In this document: positions 8,187 through 16,973 of the stretch, piece after piece
Layout: each line of letters opens with the position of its first letter
How positions within the stretch are numbered: the first letter of the stretch is position 1
From: Amycolatopsis thailandensis
GTDB lineage: Bacteria; Actinomycetota; Actinomycetes; Mycobacteriales; Pseudonocardiaceae
Direction: 5' to 3'
NCBI RefSeq assembly: GCF_002234405.1
Contig: NZ_NMQT01000003.1
Location: forward strand, 1-63,314
Length of the DNA: 63,314 nt
Made by a program: the position numbers and the translations under genes
Notes under the pieces: model-generated
The model's input: only the letters and a program-made list of their open reading frames with translations
Told to the model about the DNA's origin: nothing
The model's database searches: none

Positions 8187-9572
8187 TCACCGCCGCCGCA
8201 CGCATTTCGCGTACAGGTCGAGCAAGCGGCCGTCCGGGTCGTAGGCCGTCTTCAGTTTCCGGTAGGCGTCGCCGTTGTACAGCCGCCAGAACTCGTCTTC
8301 GGAATAGAAACTGTCGGAATACAGCGACTTCCGCCCGCCGAGTCGCGTCACTTCGGCCTCGATCAGCCGATTGTGCGTATCCGGGGCCTCGCCGGGATCC
8401 AGCGGGACCGCGGACCAGAAGCCGAAGTTGACGTACAGCGTTCCCGGGTCCATTTCGTACAGTGGCGAGTTCACGCCACCCGGCCGCTGCTTCAGCGGGC
8501 AGACCCACACCGGGCTGATCGGGATCTCGCGGCGGAAGAAGTCCAGGAACTCGGCGGCTCGCGACAGCGGCACCTCGATGTCCTGCACGACGGTCTCTTC
8601 GGGAGGGAGCCCGCGCAGCTTGAGGAGCTTCGCGGCGATCCCGAACCGGCGGTCGAGCGCCACCGCTTTCCAGTAGACCGACGACCTCAGCAGCCGCCTG
8701 CCCAGCAGCAGCCGGGGGAGCCGGCGCTGCACGCCGAACGCCCGCGAGCACCAGAACCAGTCCGTGTCCCAGCGCCACAGGTAGTCCCGGACGCTGAGAT
8801 GGTCGACCTCGCGCGAGCGGATCGACTGGTAATAGATGTCGAGCCAGGTGTAATCGCTGGTCGCGGGCGCCGACGAGGTGAACGTGCCCAGCGTCAAGTA
8901 CTGCTCGCCCGGCCCGAAGACGGTTCCGTCCACGAAATCGGCCACCCCGTCACGGCATGCCTCGCCGAGCGCCGCGAAGTACTCCTCGGTGTCGTCGTAC
9001 CGGACGTGGTCGAGCCGCACGTACGGTTTGACCGGCTCCAGCTCGATCTTCAGCCGCAGCGCGTAGCCGAGTGTCCCGTACGAGTTCGGGAAGCCGTGGA
9101 ACAGGTCGCTGTGCTCGTTGTCCGGCCGCGCGACGACGATCCGGCCGTCGCCGGTGAGCAACTCCATCTCCAGCACGGACTCGTGCACGAGGCCGTTGCG
9201 AAAGGAGGACGACTCGATGCCGAGGCCGGTGACGGCGCCACCGAGCGTGATCGTCTTGAGCTGCGGCACGACCATCGGCATCAGCCCGTGTGGCAGGGTC
9301 GCGTCCACCAGTTGCTCGTAGGTGACCATTCCCTCGACGTCGGCCGTGCGCGCCAAGGGATCGACGTCGAGCACATGCGTGAACCCGGAGACGTCCAGAC
9401 CAGGGGTACTGGTCGCCGTCCGCGCGCGGAACAGGTTCGAGGTCCGCTTCGCCAGCCGGATCGTGCCGTGGAGATCCGCCAGGCGGGCCCGGAGCGTTTC
9501 CGCTCGCGCTTCGTGCTCGGCGAACCGGACCAGCCGCGCCGTCGCCCGCATCCCGCTGTCGCCGCTAGTCAT
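8187..9572 (-). CDS. tmsA: FAD-dependent oxidoreductase (10-methylene fatty acid reductase)
   Basis: This 461-residue protein has an N-terminal FAD-binding type 4 (PCMH) domain. Visible pieces are TIRLAKRTSNLF, then GMVTYEQLVDATLPHGLMP, and the flavin-binding TLGGAVTGLGIESSSFRNG. The C-terminal half resembles the DprE1/DIMINUTO-like branch of the family. It is first in a two-gene unit with tmsB. In the TmsAB system this enzyme reduces the 10-methylene group to a 10-methyl branch with NADPH. No TmsC-like third subunit is seen next to it. The family and pairing are strong; enzymatic assignment rests on that established pairing. Confidence 0.82.
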   Translation of the reverse strand: MTSGDSGMRATARLVRFAEHEARAETLRARLADLHGTIRLAKRTSNLFRARTATSTPGLDVSGFTHVLDVDPLARTADVEGMVTYEQLVDATLPHGLMPMVVPQLKTITLGGAVTGLGIESSSFRNGLVHESVLEMELLTGDGRIVVARPDNEHSDLFHGFPNSYGTLGYALRLKIELEPVKPYVRLDHVRYDDTEEYFAALGEACRDGVADFVDGTVFGPGEQYLTLGTFTSSAPATSDYTWLDIYYQSIRSREVDHLSVRDYLWRWDTDWFWCSRAFGVQRRLPRLLLGRRLLRSSVYWKAVALDRRFGIAAKLLKLRGLPPEETVVQDIEVPLSRAAEFLDFFRREIPISPVWVCPLKQRPGGVNSPLYEMDPGTLYVNFGFWSAVPLDPGEAPDTHNRLIEAEVTRLGGRKSLYSDSFYSEDEFWRLYNGDAYRKLKTAYDPDGRLLDLYAKCVRRR

Positions 9573-9630
9573 TCCTGATCGCCATCAGCTCATCGTGCCC
9601 CAAGGAACCGCCTGGCGCAGCCCTTGATTC

Positions 9631-10851
9631 CTACTTCAGTCGCCGCAACGGGACGGCGTCCGCCATGGCGGTGAAACCCTTGTCCCCGGGATGGAGGTGG
9701 TCTCCGGAGTCGTACTCCGGTTTCATCCGCTGTGGATCGGCGGGATCGCGGATCACCGCGTCGAAGTCGATGTAGCCGTCGAAGAGCCTGCTGGTGCGGA
9801 TGAACCGGTTGACCGCCTGCCGGGTCTCCTCGAGTTGAGGCGTGTACGAACCCCAGCCCTTCCACGGCGTGATCGTCGCGCCGAGCACCCGCAGGCCGCG
9901 GTCGTGCGCCCGGCCGGCGATCTGCTTCAGCGCCGAGATGATCTTGTTCGGATCGGTCTGGTGCGGTGTCTGCTGGATGTCGTTGATGCCCTCGAACACG
10001 ATCGCCGTCCGCACGCCGGACTGGCTCAGCACGTCCCGGTCGAGCCGGGCCAGCGCGTTGACGCCGTAGTTGCCGCCGTCGAGCAGCAGCCGGTTCCCGC
10101 TGATCCCGGCGTTCAGCACGCCCATGCGGGCGCTGATCTTGTCGGCGAGCTGATCGGGCCAGCGCAGGTTCGCGCCCCGGGTCGAGTTCGCCCCGTCGGT
10201 GATCGAGTCGCCGATCGCCACGACACTGCCCTGTAGTCCGGCGCCGCGGACGTCGACTCCGGAAACGTAGTGCCACACCGCGGTCTTCTCCGGGAACGCC
10301 GCGGCCGACTCGTCGGCCGCCTTGTCGCCGTTCCGGGTGAAGTACGAGTCCTGCATGGCCAGCGGATGGTAGGTGACCGGGCCGGACGGCGTCGGTGTGT
10401 ACGTGGTGACCAGGAGATCGCCGTCCCTCGGCACGGGCAGCGCCGCGCCGTCGCTGAGGATGTCGGCGCCCGGTGGCACGGTGATCTCGCGATCGCCGCC
10501 GAAGGTCAGCGTGCGCATCGTGCCGGGGACCGCCTGGGGCGTGTCCGGGCCCGCGGCGACCGCGACGGTCACCCGGCCGAACAGCACCGGCGTCCGGCCG
10601 AAGGCGTTGGACAGCCGCACCCGCACCTCGTGCCCGCCGGCGCTGGTGTGCACGATGTTGCGGATCGAGAAGTTCGGGTAGCCGTTGTCGGTCCCGGCCA
10701 CCCCTGCCGCGGGCGCCGCCGCCCAGGTGCCCACCCAGCCGTTCGCGGCCGTGCTCTCGACTTGACCTTGACCCGCCGGTGCCGCCGCGGCGACTCCGGG
10801 AACGACGCCCAGTAGCAGGATTCCCGCCACCGCGAGCTGCTTCACGCGCAT
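9631..10851 (-). CDS. Secreted SGNH/GDSL hydrolase
   Basis: This 406-residue protein starts MRVKQLAVAGILLLG with a Sec signal peptide ending near an AAAAPA cleavage region. The SGNH blocks are visible: GDS in AIGDSITDG (block I, nucleophile Ser), FEGIND (block III, Asn), and the Asp-x-x-His in SGDHLHPGD near the C-terminus. It is probably an extracellular esterase or lipase, for instance acting on polysaccharide acyl groups. The ATG at 10851 is chosen because GGAGGCGGAACAC precedes it and the signal peptide starts there; a frame to 10890 exists but adds 13 residues ahead of the signal. It lies upstream of tmsA on the same strand, with no clear functional link. Confidence 0.85.
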   Translation of the reverse strand: MRVKQLAVAGILLLGVVPGVAAAAPAGQGQVESTAANGWVGTWAAAPAAGVAGTDNGYPNFSIRNIVHTSAGGHEVRVRLSNAFGRTPVLFGRVTVAVAAGPDTPQAVPGTMRTLTFGGDREITVPPGADILSDGAALPVPRDGDLLVTTYTPTPSGPVTYHPLAMQDSYFTRNGDKAADESAAAFPEKTAVWHYVSGVDVRGAGLQGSVVAIGDSITDGANSTRGANLRWPDQLADKISARMGVLNAGISGNRLLLDGGNYGVNALARLDRDVLSQSGVRTAIVFEGINDIQQTPHQTDPNKIISALKQIAGRAHDRGLRVLGATITPWKGWGSYTPQLEETRQAVNRFIRTSRLFDGYIDFDAVIRDPADPQRMKPEYDSGDHLHPGDKGFTAMADAVPLRRLK

Positions 10852-10963
10852 GTGTTCCGCCTCCACCCAGTCGGCTCCACTCATCGTCAACGAATCACCG
10901 ACAGACGGTCAATGCGCACGACAGGACAGGTTTCTGTCGGTGGTGCCGCTTACGCTGAATGCC

Positions 10964-11335
10964 ATGACCCCTGCCGCTCTCCGGAAGCTCTGTCTCGGCT
11001 TCCCCGGTGCCCGTGAGGAGTTCCCGTTCGACGAGCACTCCAGTGTGTTCAAGGTCGCGGGCAAGATGTTCGCGCTCAGCCCGCTCAAGGCGAAACCGCT
11101 GCGGATCAACCTCAAATGCGAGCCCGACGTCGCGGTCCGGCTGCGTGCCGAACATCCCGAGATCATCCCCGGCTATCACATGAACAAGCAGCATTGGAAC
11201 ACCGTCCGGCTGGACGGTTCGCTGTCCGGCGACTTCGTCCGGGAGCTGATCGAGGACTCCTACGACCTCGTCGTCGCGGGCCTGCCGAAACGGGAACAGG
11301 AGAAGCTGAAGTGGGTCGCGCTCAGCCAGGAGTGA
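10964..11335 (+). CDS. MmcQ/YjbR-family DNA-binding-like protein
   Basis: This 123-residue protein fits the MmcQ/YjbR (CyaY-like fold) family. The start LRKLCLGFPGAREEFPFDE, the central VFKVAGKMFAL and the INLKCEP segment are characteristic, with HWNTVRLDG towards the end. The family is annotated as DNA-binding from structure alone, and its cellular role is not established. The ATG at 10964 gives the family's usual length; no strong Shine-Dalgarno is visible. It is divergent from the SGNH hydrolase gene. Confidence 0.82.
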   Translation: MTPAALRKLCLGFPGAREEFPFDEHSSVFKVAGKMFALSPLKAKPLRINLKCEPDVAVRLRAEHPEIIPGYHMNKQHWNTVRLDGSLSGDFVRELIEDSYDLVVAGLPKREQEKLKWVALSQE

Positions 11336-11446
11336 GCGCGCCGCGTTTCATCCGGATTTCATCGGTCCCGGCCTCCTACCGTGGGCGGAGACGGATGCCG
11401 ACCGCCGCACGATGACGCGCCTCCCGGCACTTCCTAGTCTTGAGGC

Positions 11447-12613
11447 GTGCTGGAGATCTTGCGGGACCGGTTCCGGGCACGGGTGCAGGTCAGTCTCACC
11501 CGGGCCGGACTGAGCCTGCCCTGGTGGGGGGCGTTGTGCGCCAGCGCGGTGAGCTTCGTGTTCACGGCGGTCGCGCTGGTGCAGCGGGACGCCCTGCTGC
11601 CGCCCGAGCCGATCGCGCTGGCCGGGCTGATCGTGATCGCGCCGTCGGTGATCTGGGTGGTCACCGACTGGATCATGCCGTGGGTGCGGATGGCGGCGCT
11701 GATCACCGCCGCCTCGGTCCTGCTCATCGAGCCCGTGCTCCCGGACTTCGCGCCGTTGCTGCTGCTGGTCGCGGCGACCGAAGCGGCGAGTGTCCTGCGG
11801 ACGACGTGGGGGATCGTCGTCGTCACCGTCGTGGGCGAGCTGGTGCTGGTCGTGGCGGGGATCTGGGGCGGGCTGGTCGGCGGCCCGGTGTACATGGTCG
11901 CGATCCTGCTGGGGCTCAGCGGCGGGCTCATGGTCCGCTGGTACACCAGGGTGCTGGACGCCGAACGCGACAACCGTGACGCGTACCGGGAAAAGGCCCT
12001 GCTGGCCGAACGCCAGCGGATCGCGCGCGAGGTGCACGACGTCGTCGGCCATTCGCTCAGCATCACGCTGCTGCACCTGACCGGGGCCCGCCACGCGCTC
12101 CAGCAGGATCGCGACGTCGACGAGGCGATCGAAGCGCTCACCGAGGCCGAGCAGGTGGGACGGGCCGCGATGGCCGACATCCGCCGCACGGTCGGCCTGC
12201 TCGCCGACACCCCGTCGGGCAGCGCGCCGCTGCCGGGCGTGGAGGACATCGCGACGCTGGTGGAACGCACGCGGGTCGCCGGACTGGCGGTGCGCTATAC
12301 ACAGGAAGGCGACCTCGGCCGGGTAGGCGCCTCGGAAGGATTGGGCCTCTACCGGATCGTGCAGGAATCACTGGTCAACGTCGTCAAGCACGCCCCCGGC
12401 GCGAACGCGGAGGTCCGGCTGGACGCCGGTCGCTCGGGTGTGCGGCTCATCGTCAGCAACACGCTCGCCGGCGCCGTCCGCGGCACCGCCGAGGATGGCT
12501 CGGGACTGGCGGGGATGGCCGTCCGCGCGGCCCAGCTCGGCGCCGACCTCAGCGCCGGGCCCCAGGGCAGGCAGTGGATCGTGCAGGTCACCGTGCCGGG
12601 GGCCAAGTCATGA
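11447..12613 (+). CDS. NarL-type sensor histidine kinase
   Basis: This 388-residue kinase starts with GTG. Roughly the first 170 residues hold several hydrophobic membrane segments without a large extracellular loop, followed by a HisKA_3 dimerisation helix with REVHDVVGHSLS (phospho-acceptor His197) and a HATPase domain with IVQESLVNVVKHAPG (N box) and GSGLAGMAVRA (G box). Such kinases sense membrane or intramembrane cues. Its stop overlaps the ATG of the response regulator, which in turn runs into the SARP gene, so the signal probably feeds that regulator. Confidence 0.87.
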   Translation: MLEILRDRFRARVQVSLTRAGLSLPWWGALCASAVSFVFTAVALVQRDALLPPEPIALAGLIVIAPSVIWVVTDWIMPWVRMAALITAASVLLIEPVLPDFAPLLLLVAATEAASVLRTTWGIVVVTVVGELVLVVAGIWGGLVGGPVYMVAILLGLSGGLMVRWYTRVLDAERDNRDAYREKALLAERQRIAREVHDVVGHSLSITLLHLTGARHALQQDRDVDEAIEALTEAEQVGRAAMADIRRTVGLLADTPSGSAPLPGVEDIATLVERTRVAGLAVRYTQEGDLGRVGASEGLGLYRIVQESLVNVVKHAPGANAEVRLDAGRSGVRLIVSNTLAGAVRGTAEDGSGLAGMAVRAAQLGADLSAGPQGRQWIVQVTVPGAKS

Positions 12614-13275
12614 CCGCCGCCGCCGAGATCCAGGTGCTGCTGGTCGACGATCAGGAGCTGGTCCGGTCGGGGCTGCGGCGCATCCTGCGGCGCCGCGACG
12701 GGTTCGTCATCGCGGGGGAATGCGGCGACGGTTCGGAAGTGCCCGAGGCGCTGGCCGCGCACGAGGTCGACGTCATCGTGATGGACCTGCGGATGAAGAA
12801 CGTCGGCGGGGTCGAGGCGACCAGGCGGCTGCGGCGCACGGCGGGCCATCCGCCGGTGCTCGCGCTCACCACTTTCGACGACGACAACCTCCTGGCCGAC
12901 GCGCTGCGGGCGGGCGCGGCGGGCTACGTCCTCAAGGATTCGCCCGCCGAAGACCTGATCCGCGCCGTGCGGGCGGTCGCCGGGGGCGACGCCTGGCTCG
13001 ACCCGGGGGTCACCGGCCGGGTGCTCGTCGCCTACCGGCAGGCCGCCGGGAACGGCAGCGGCGGACGTTCGCCCGAACTGCTGACACCGAGGGAACAGGA
13101 CGTGCTCCGCGCGATCGGCCGCGGGCTGACCAACGCCGAGATCGCCGCCGCACTCGTCATTTCGGAGGTGACCGTGAAAAGCCACATCGGCCGGATCTTC
13201 ACCAAACTCGGGTTGCGGGACCGGGCGGCGGCGATCGTCTACGCGTTCGACAACGGGATCGTGGTGCCGGGCTGA
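12610..13275 (+). CDS. NarL/FixJ-family response regulator
   Basis: This 221-residue regulator has a receiver domain with the acidic pair in LLVDDQEL, the phospho-acceptor Asp59 in IVMDLRMKN, and the conserved Lys in VLKDSPAEDL. The C-terminal LuxR-type helix-turn-helix is seen as LTPREQDVLRAIGRGLTNAE and VTVKSHIGRIF. The ATG overlaps the kinase stop (ATGA), so the two are coupled. It is the cognate partner of the kinase just upstream; target promoters are not evident in the window. Confidence 0.9.
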   Translation: MTAAAEIQVLLVDDQELVRSGLRRILRRRDGFVIAGECGDGSEVPEALAAHEVDVIVMDLRMKNVGGVEATRRLRRTAGHPPVLALTTFDDDNLLADALRAGAAGYVLKDSPAEDLIRAVRAVAGGDAWLDPGVTGRVLVAYRQAAGNGSGGRSPELLTPREQDVLRAIGRGLTNAEIAAALVISEVTVKSHIGRIFTKLGLRDRAAAIVYAFDNGIVVPG

Positions 13276-13295
13276 TGATCGACGACGGGGGGATC

Positions 13296-16181
13296 ATGTC
13301 CGACTCGCGGCTTCGGTTCGAGGTGCTCGGCCCGTTGCGGGCCTGGCACGGGGAGAAACGGCTGGACCTCGGTCCGGTCCGGCAGCAGGCCGTGCTGGCC
13401 GCTTTGCTGCTGCGCCCGGACGTGACCGTCAGCCATTACGAACTCACCGACGGGCTCTGGGAAAAGCCACCGGAGTCGAACGTGCTGCCGGTGTACGTCC
13501 GGCGGTTGCGGCAATGCCTGGACACCTCCGGGGAGAAGCCGCGTGACTCGGTGATCGTGTCCGATCGCGGCGGCTACCGCTTCGCCAGCGGTGGAGTCCG
13601 GCTGGACGTGGCGCGGCTGGAAGAGGTCGCGGTCGTCGCGGCCGCCGCCGAGGAGTCGGGTGATCTCGTCACCGCGGTGAACACCTTCGCCGACGCGCTC
13701 CGGTTGTTCCACGGCGAGCCGCTGACGGGACTGCCCGGCGCGTTCGTCCAGGGTGAGCGCCGACGGCTGGAAGAGCGCAGGCTTCTGTTGCTGCGCCGGA
13801 AACTGCGGGCCCAGCTGAAACTCGGCCGGTTCGACGAGGTGATCGGTGAGCTGTCGGCGCTGGTGTCGGCGGATCCGCCGAGCGAGCCGCTGGCCGCGCT
13901 GCTGATGCGCGCGCTTTACGGCGGCGGACGCCAGGCGGAGGCGCTGGAGGTGTTCACCGACGTCCGCGAGCGGCTGGTGGAGCAGCTCGGCGTCGAGCCG
14001 GGCGAGGAGCTGCGGCAGGTGCAGGAAGCGGTGTTGCGAGGGGACGACGCGCAGCTCGGCGTCACGCAGCGCCGGGAGACGACGCGCCGCGTCCGCAACG
14101 AACTGCCCGCCACCAACGGCGAACTCGTCGGCAGGGACCGCGAACTCGCGTTGCTCGCCGAGGAAGGTGATCCCGAGGCGGTCTCGGTCGACGCCGTCGA
14201 CGGCGTCCCCGGTGCCGGGAAGACCACGCTCGCCGTGCGCGCGGCACACCGGCTTCGCGAGTCCTATCCGGACGGTGCGTTGTTCGTAAATCTGCACGGT
14301 TACACCGAAGGCCGGGAGCCGGTGACGCCGGAACGCGCGCTGCGGCGGTTGCTGCGCGCTGTCGGTGTCGAAGACGGCGTCATGCCTGACGATCTCGACG
14401 AGCTGGCCGCGTCGTGGCGGGCGGCGACCGCGAACCTGCGGTTGCTGCTGGTGCTCGACAACGCCGAGTCCGCCGGGCAGGTGCGGCCGCTGCTGCCGTC
14501 CGGCCCGGGCAGCCGCGTGCTGGTGACCAGCCGCCGTCGTCTGTCCGGTTTGGACGCCGACCGCCGCGTTTCCCTTGGCGCGCTGGGACTCGAAGCGGCG
14601 GAGAAGCTGCTCGGCCGGATAGTGGGCGCGCCGAGGGCCGAAGGGGAGCGGTTCGCCGTCCGCGCGCTCGCCGGGTTGTGCGGGCGGTTGCCGCTCGCGC
14701 TGAGGATCGCGGGGGCCCGGCTGCAGAACCGTCCGATGTGGACGTTCAAGGATCTGGTGGACCGGATGTCGGACGACGAGCGGCGGCTCGGCGAACTGAC
14801 CGCCGAGGACCGCAGCGTCGAGGTGGCGCTGCGCCTGTCGTACGAGCAGCTGCGGCCCGCCGAGCAGACCGCGTTCAGCGTGCTCGGACTGACGCCGACG
14901 CCCGAATTCGACCGGCTCTCGGTCGCCGCCCTGCTGGACTGTTCGCCCGCCGAAGCCGAGCGCCGGCTGGAAAGTCTCGTCGACGCGAGCCTCGTGCAGG
15001 AACCGGCGAGCGGCCGGTACCGGTTGCACGACCTGGTGGCGGTCTACGCCCGCCGGCTCGCCGGGGAGATGCCCGAGGAGGCCGCCGGAGCCGCGCGGGA
15101 ACGGGTGTACGGGCTGTACGTCAGTGCCGTCCGCCGAGCGAGCGAGTGGGGTGTCGCGCGGTTCCCGGTCGAGTCCGGCCGAGGGCCGTTTTCCGGGCAG
15201 CGTGATGCTTCCGCCTGGCTGGATGCCGCCGGTGACCTGCCCGATGTGGTCACCCAAGCCGCCGAAGCCGGGCTGGACGACCTCGCGTGTTCGATCGCGG
15301 AGGGACTGGTCGACTATCTCGCGCGCCAGCAGCGCTACCACGAATGCCGGACGGCGTTGCAGGTCGCGCTGCCGCTGGCCGAACGGGCCGAGGACGAACG
15401 CCTGATCTCGTCGCTGCGGTTCTGCCTCGGCTACGCCTACGCCATGCAAGGGCAGCTGGACCGGGCGAGAGGCTGGTTCGACGACGCGCTGCGGGCGGGT
15501 CAGGCCTCGGGTGACCGCGGCGTGGAGGCGCGGGCGCTGGGCGGGCTCACCATGGCGGACCTGATCGAGGGGCATCACGAACGCGCGATACCCGGGATGG
15601 GCCGGGTGATGGTCCTGGCGGAGGAGGTCGGGGACAGCTGGCTCGCCGAGCGGGCGCTGTCGGCGCTCGGCTATCTCGCCTACTTGAGAGGTGAGCACGA
15701 GGACGCGCTCACCCATCTCGCCCGAGCCCGCGACCTGGGCGAGGAGATCGGCAGCCCCGGGATGCTGGCGAGGGTCCTGTGCCACAGCGGAACCGTACGG
15801 CTCGAGATCGGCAGGTTCGCCGAGGCCGCGCTCGATCTCCGCCGGTCCGTCGAGCTCGCGGAGGAGACCACGGACGGCCTGCTGACCGCGACCAGCCTGG
15901 TCCGGCTCGGCGCCGCGGAACTGGAGCTCGGGAATCTCGACGCGGCGTTCGAACTCCAGCGGCGGGCGCTGACGGCGGTCACCGAGGAGACGATCGTCGG
16001 GATGGAGTCCGAGATCCGCAACCGGCTCGGTCGCACCCATCTCGCCGCGGGCGATCCGGTCGCGGCGCGGGAGCATTTCGAATGGGTGCTCACCGCCATC
16101 GGATCCGACGGGGACTCCCAGCAACGCGCCCTCGCGCTCGAAGGTCTGGACCTCACCAGACAGTCGGCACGCCGGCGTTGA
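13296..16181 (+). CDS. AfsR/SARP-family transcriptional regulator with NB-ARC and TPR domains
   Basis: This 961-residue protein has an OmpR-like winged helix with the SARP start (FEVLGPLRAW, about 1-95), a bacterial transcriptional activation domain (about 100-245), an NB-ARC/AAA-type NTPase with P-loop GVPGAGKTTL near 304-313 and LRLLLVLDNAES, and C-terminal TPR-like repeats. This is the AfsR architecture; AfsR-type SARPs activate antibiotic or developmental genes. I start at the ATG at 13296, preceded by GGGGGGATC; an alternative ATG at 13275 overlaps the previous stop and would add 7 residues. It is coupled to the NarL-type two-component pair. No biosynthetic cluster is adjacent, so it may be a pleiotropic regulator. 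Confidence 0.88.
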   Translation: MSDSRLRFEVLGPLRAWHGEKRLDLGPVRQQAVLAALLLRPDVTVSHYELTDGLWEKPPESNVLPVYVRRLRQCLDTSGEKPRDSVIVSDRGGYRFASGGVRLDVARLEEVAVVAAAAEESGDLVTAVNTFADALRLFHGEPLTGLPGAFVQGERRRLEERRLLLLRRKLRAQLKLGRFDEVIGELSALVSADPPSEPLAALLMRALYGGGRQAEALEVFTDVRERLVEQLGVEPGEELRQVQEAVLRGDDAQLGVTQRRETTRRVRNELPATNGELVGRDRELALLAEEGDPEAVSVDAVDGVPGAGKTTLAVRAAHRLRESYPDGALFVNLHGYTEGREPVTPERALRRLLRAVGVEDGVMPDDLDELAASWRAATANLRLLLVLDNAESAGQVRPLLPSGPGSRVLVTSRRRLSGLDADRRVSLGALGLEAAEKLLGRIVGAPRAEGERFAVRALAGLCGRLPLALRIAGARLQNRPMWTFKDLVDRMSDDERRLGELTAEDRSVEVALRLSYEQLRPAEQTAFSVLGLTPTPEFDRLSVAALLDCSPAEAERRLESLVDASLVQEPASGRYRLHDLVAVYARRLAGEMPEEAAGAARERVYGLYVSAVRRASEWGVARFPVESGRGPFSGQRDASAWLDAAGDLPDVVTQAAEAGLDDLACSIAEGLVDYLARQQRYHECRTALQVALPLAERAEDERLISSLRFCLGYAYAMQGQLDRARGWFDDALRAGQASGDRGVEARALGGLTMADLIEGHHERAIPGMGRVMVLAEEVGDSWLAERALSALGYLAYLRGEHEDALTHLARARDLGEEIGSPGMLARVLCHSGTVRLEIGRFAEAALDLRRSVELAEETTDGLLTATSLVRLGAAELELGNLDAAFELQRRALTAVTEETIVGMESEIRNRLGRTHLAAGDPVAAREHFEWVLTAIGSDGDSQQRALALEGLDLTRQSARRR

Positions 16182-16593
16182 TGATCGTGAAGCGGTGCCC
16201 CGCCATGTCCTGGCGACGGCGCGCGAAGTAGGCGTCGGCGGCGTCGGCAAGGTGAGTCCCGGCCCGGACTTCATGGACGACGTAAGCCCAGTCCGCGGCG
16301 TCGCACAGCACCAGTTCCCTGGGCGCGCCGCGCTTGCGGAGCACGGACGAGCAGAGGGCGCCGCGCCTGCCGACACTGCCGTCGTCGAGGCAGCGGCGGA
16401 GGTCTTCGACGGCGTGGGCGGCGGTGTCGAAGAGAGTCCACCGGTACTTCGGCGCCGGGCGGCCGTCTTCCCACGGGGTGAAGAACGCGGCCCAGCTCCA
16501 GCCCGGTCCGACGAGTCCGTCCCGTTCCCCGGGACTCGGCGCGTCGTCCCGGGGCGTCACCATGTTGTACGGGGTCCGGCCGGCCGGGCTCAT
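16153..16593 (-). CDS. Hypothetical protein
   Basis: I do not recognise this 146-residue protein. It is soluble, without signal peptide or membrane segment. A GWSWAAFFTPWEDG stretch and a RELVLCDAADWAYVVHE stretch suggest a compact alpha/beta domain. The ATG at 16593 follows GAGGAG at the right distance; the longer frame to 16749 would run through an intergenic hairpin. Its 3' end overlaps the 3' end of the SARP gene by 29 bp, tail to tail. Confidence 0.6.
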   Translation of the reverse strand: MSPAGRTPYNMVTPRDDAPSPGERDGLVGPGWSWAAFFTPWEDGRPAPKYRWTLFDTAAHAVEDLRRCLDDGSVGRRGALCSSVLRKRGAPRELVLCDAADWAYVVHEVRAGTHLADAADAYFARRRQDMAGHRFTIINAGVPTVW

Positions 16594-16711
16594 GCACGTC
16601 TCCTCGGGGAATTTCCGGTCCGCCGGTGCGGATCCGTGCCCGGACGGTAGGTCGGAGTCATGAAATCCCGATGAAACGCCTGTGCTGCCGGAACGCGTTG
16701 GGTCGAGTTGG

Positions 16712-16755
16712 TCGTGAGTGGCGTTTCGTGTTCTAACCCGAAACGCCACTCACGA
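16712..16755. repeat. Inverted repeat with GTCGTGAGTGGC-type stem
   Basis: TCGTGAGTGGCGTTTCG at 16712-16728 pairs perfectly with 16739-16755; the 10-base loop is TGTTCTAACC. The stem base TCGTGAGTGGC recurs in the hairpin at 34681-34726. Confidence 0.92.
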
Positions 16756-16781
16756 GACCTGGGACGAGGTCCCACCGCGGC

Positions 16782-16853
16782 GTGATCGGTTGGACGGCAC
16801 GCGTGATCCGATGGACGACACGCGTGACTGGATGGACGACACGCGTGTCGTCC
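16782..16853. repeat. Three 21-bp direct repeats ending in a perfect palindrome
   Basis: Units start at 16782, 16803 and 16824; each opens GTGAYYSG and contains the core TGGACGRCACGC. The last unit runs into GGACGACACGCGTGTCGTCC (16834-16853), a perfect 20-bp palindrome. Confidence 0.88.
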
Positions 16854-16919
16854 CTCCAAACACACGAAACCGCCTGACCTACTGAGCTGAGTTGGTCTCG
16901 ATCAACGGCCTCGGGGTGG

Positions 16920-16960
16920 TCGTGAGTGGGAAGTGCGGTCAAGAGACTCACCACTCGCGA
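16920..16960. terminator. Hairpin downstream of the TetR gene
   Basis: TCGTGAGTGG at 16920-16929 pairs with CCACTCGCGA at 16951-16960 with one G-T wobble. It lies 14 bases beyond the TetR stop codon and belongs to the GTGAGTGG hairpin group. Confidence 0.5.
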
Positions 16961-16973
16961 AGCTTGGGTCGAA

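Larger units (their letters stand above)
16594..16973. other. 380-bp intergenic region with two hairpins and a 21-bp tandem array
   Basis: No credible gene. A short minus-strand frame reading HACRPSDHACRPTDHA is only a translation of the 21-bp repeats. The region lies downstream of the TetR gene and upstream of the hypothetical gene, both on the minus strand. Confidence 0.7.

Noticed and set aside
8184..9578. Plus-strand frame of 464 codons opposite tmsA
   Set aside because: No recognisable motif, and the minus strand encodes a full FAD-binding oxidoreductase.
13239..16376. Minus-strand open frame of 1045 codons opposite the SARP gene
   Set aside because: It mirrors the codon pattern of the SARP gene, has no domain or ribosome-binding site, and long antisense frames are common at this G+C content.
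16590..16865. Minus-strand frame with HACRPSDHACRPTDHA
   Set aside because: Translation of the 21-bp tandem repeats, with no ribosome-binding site or homology.
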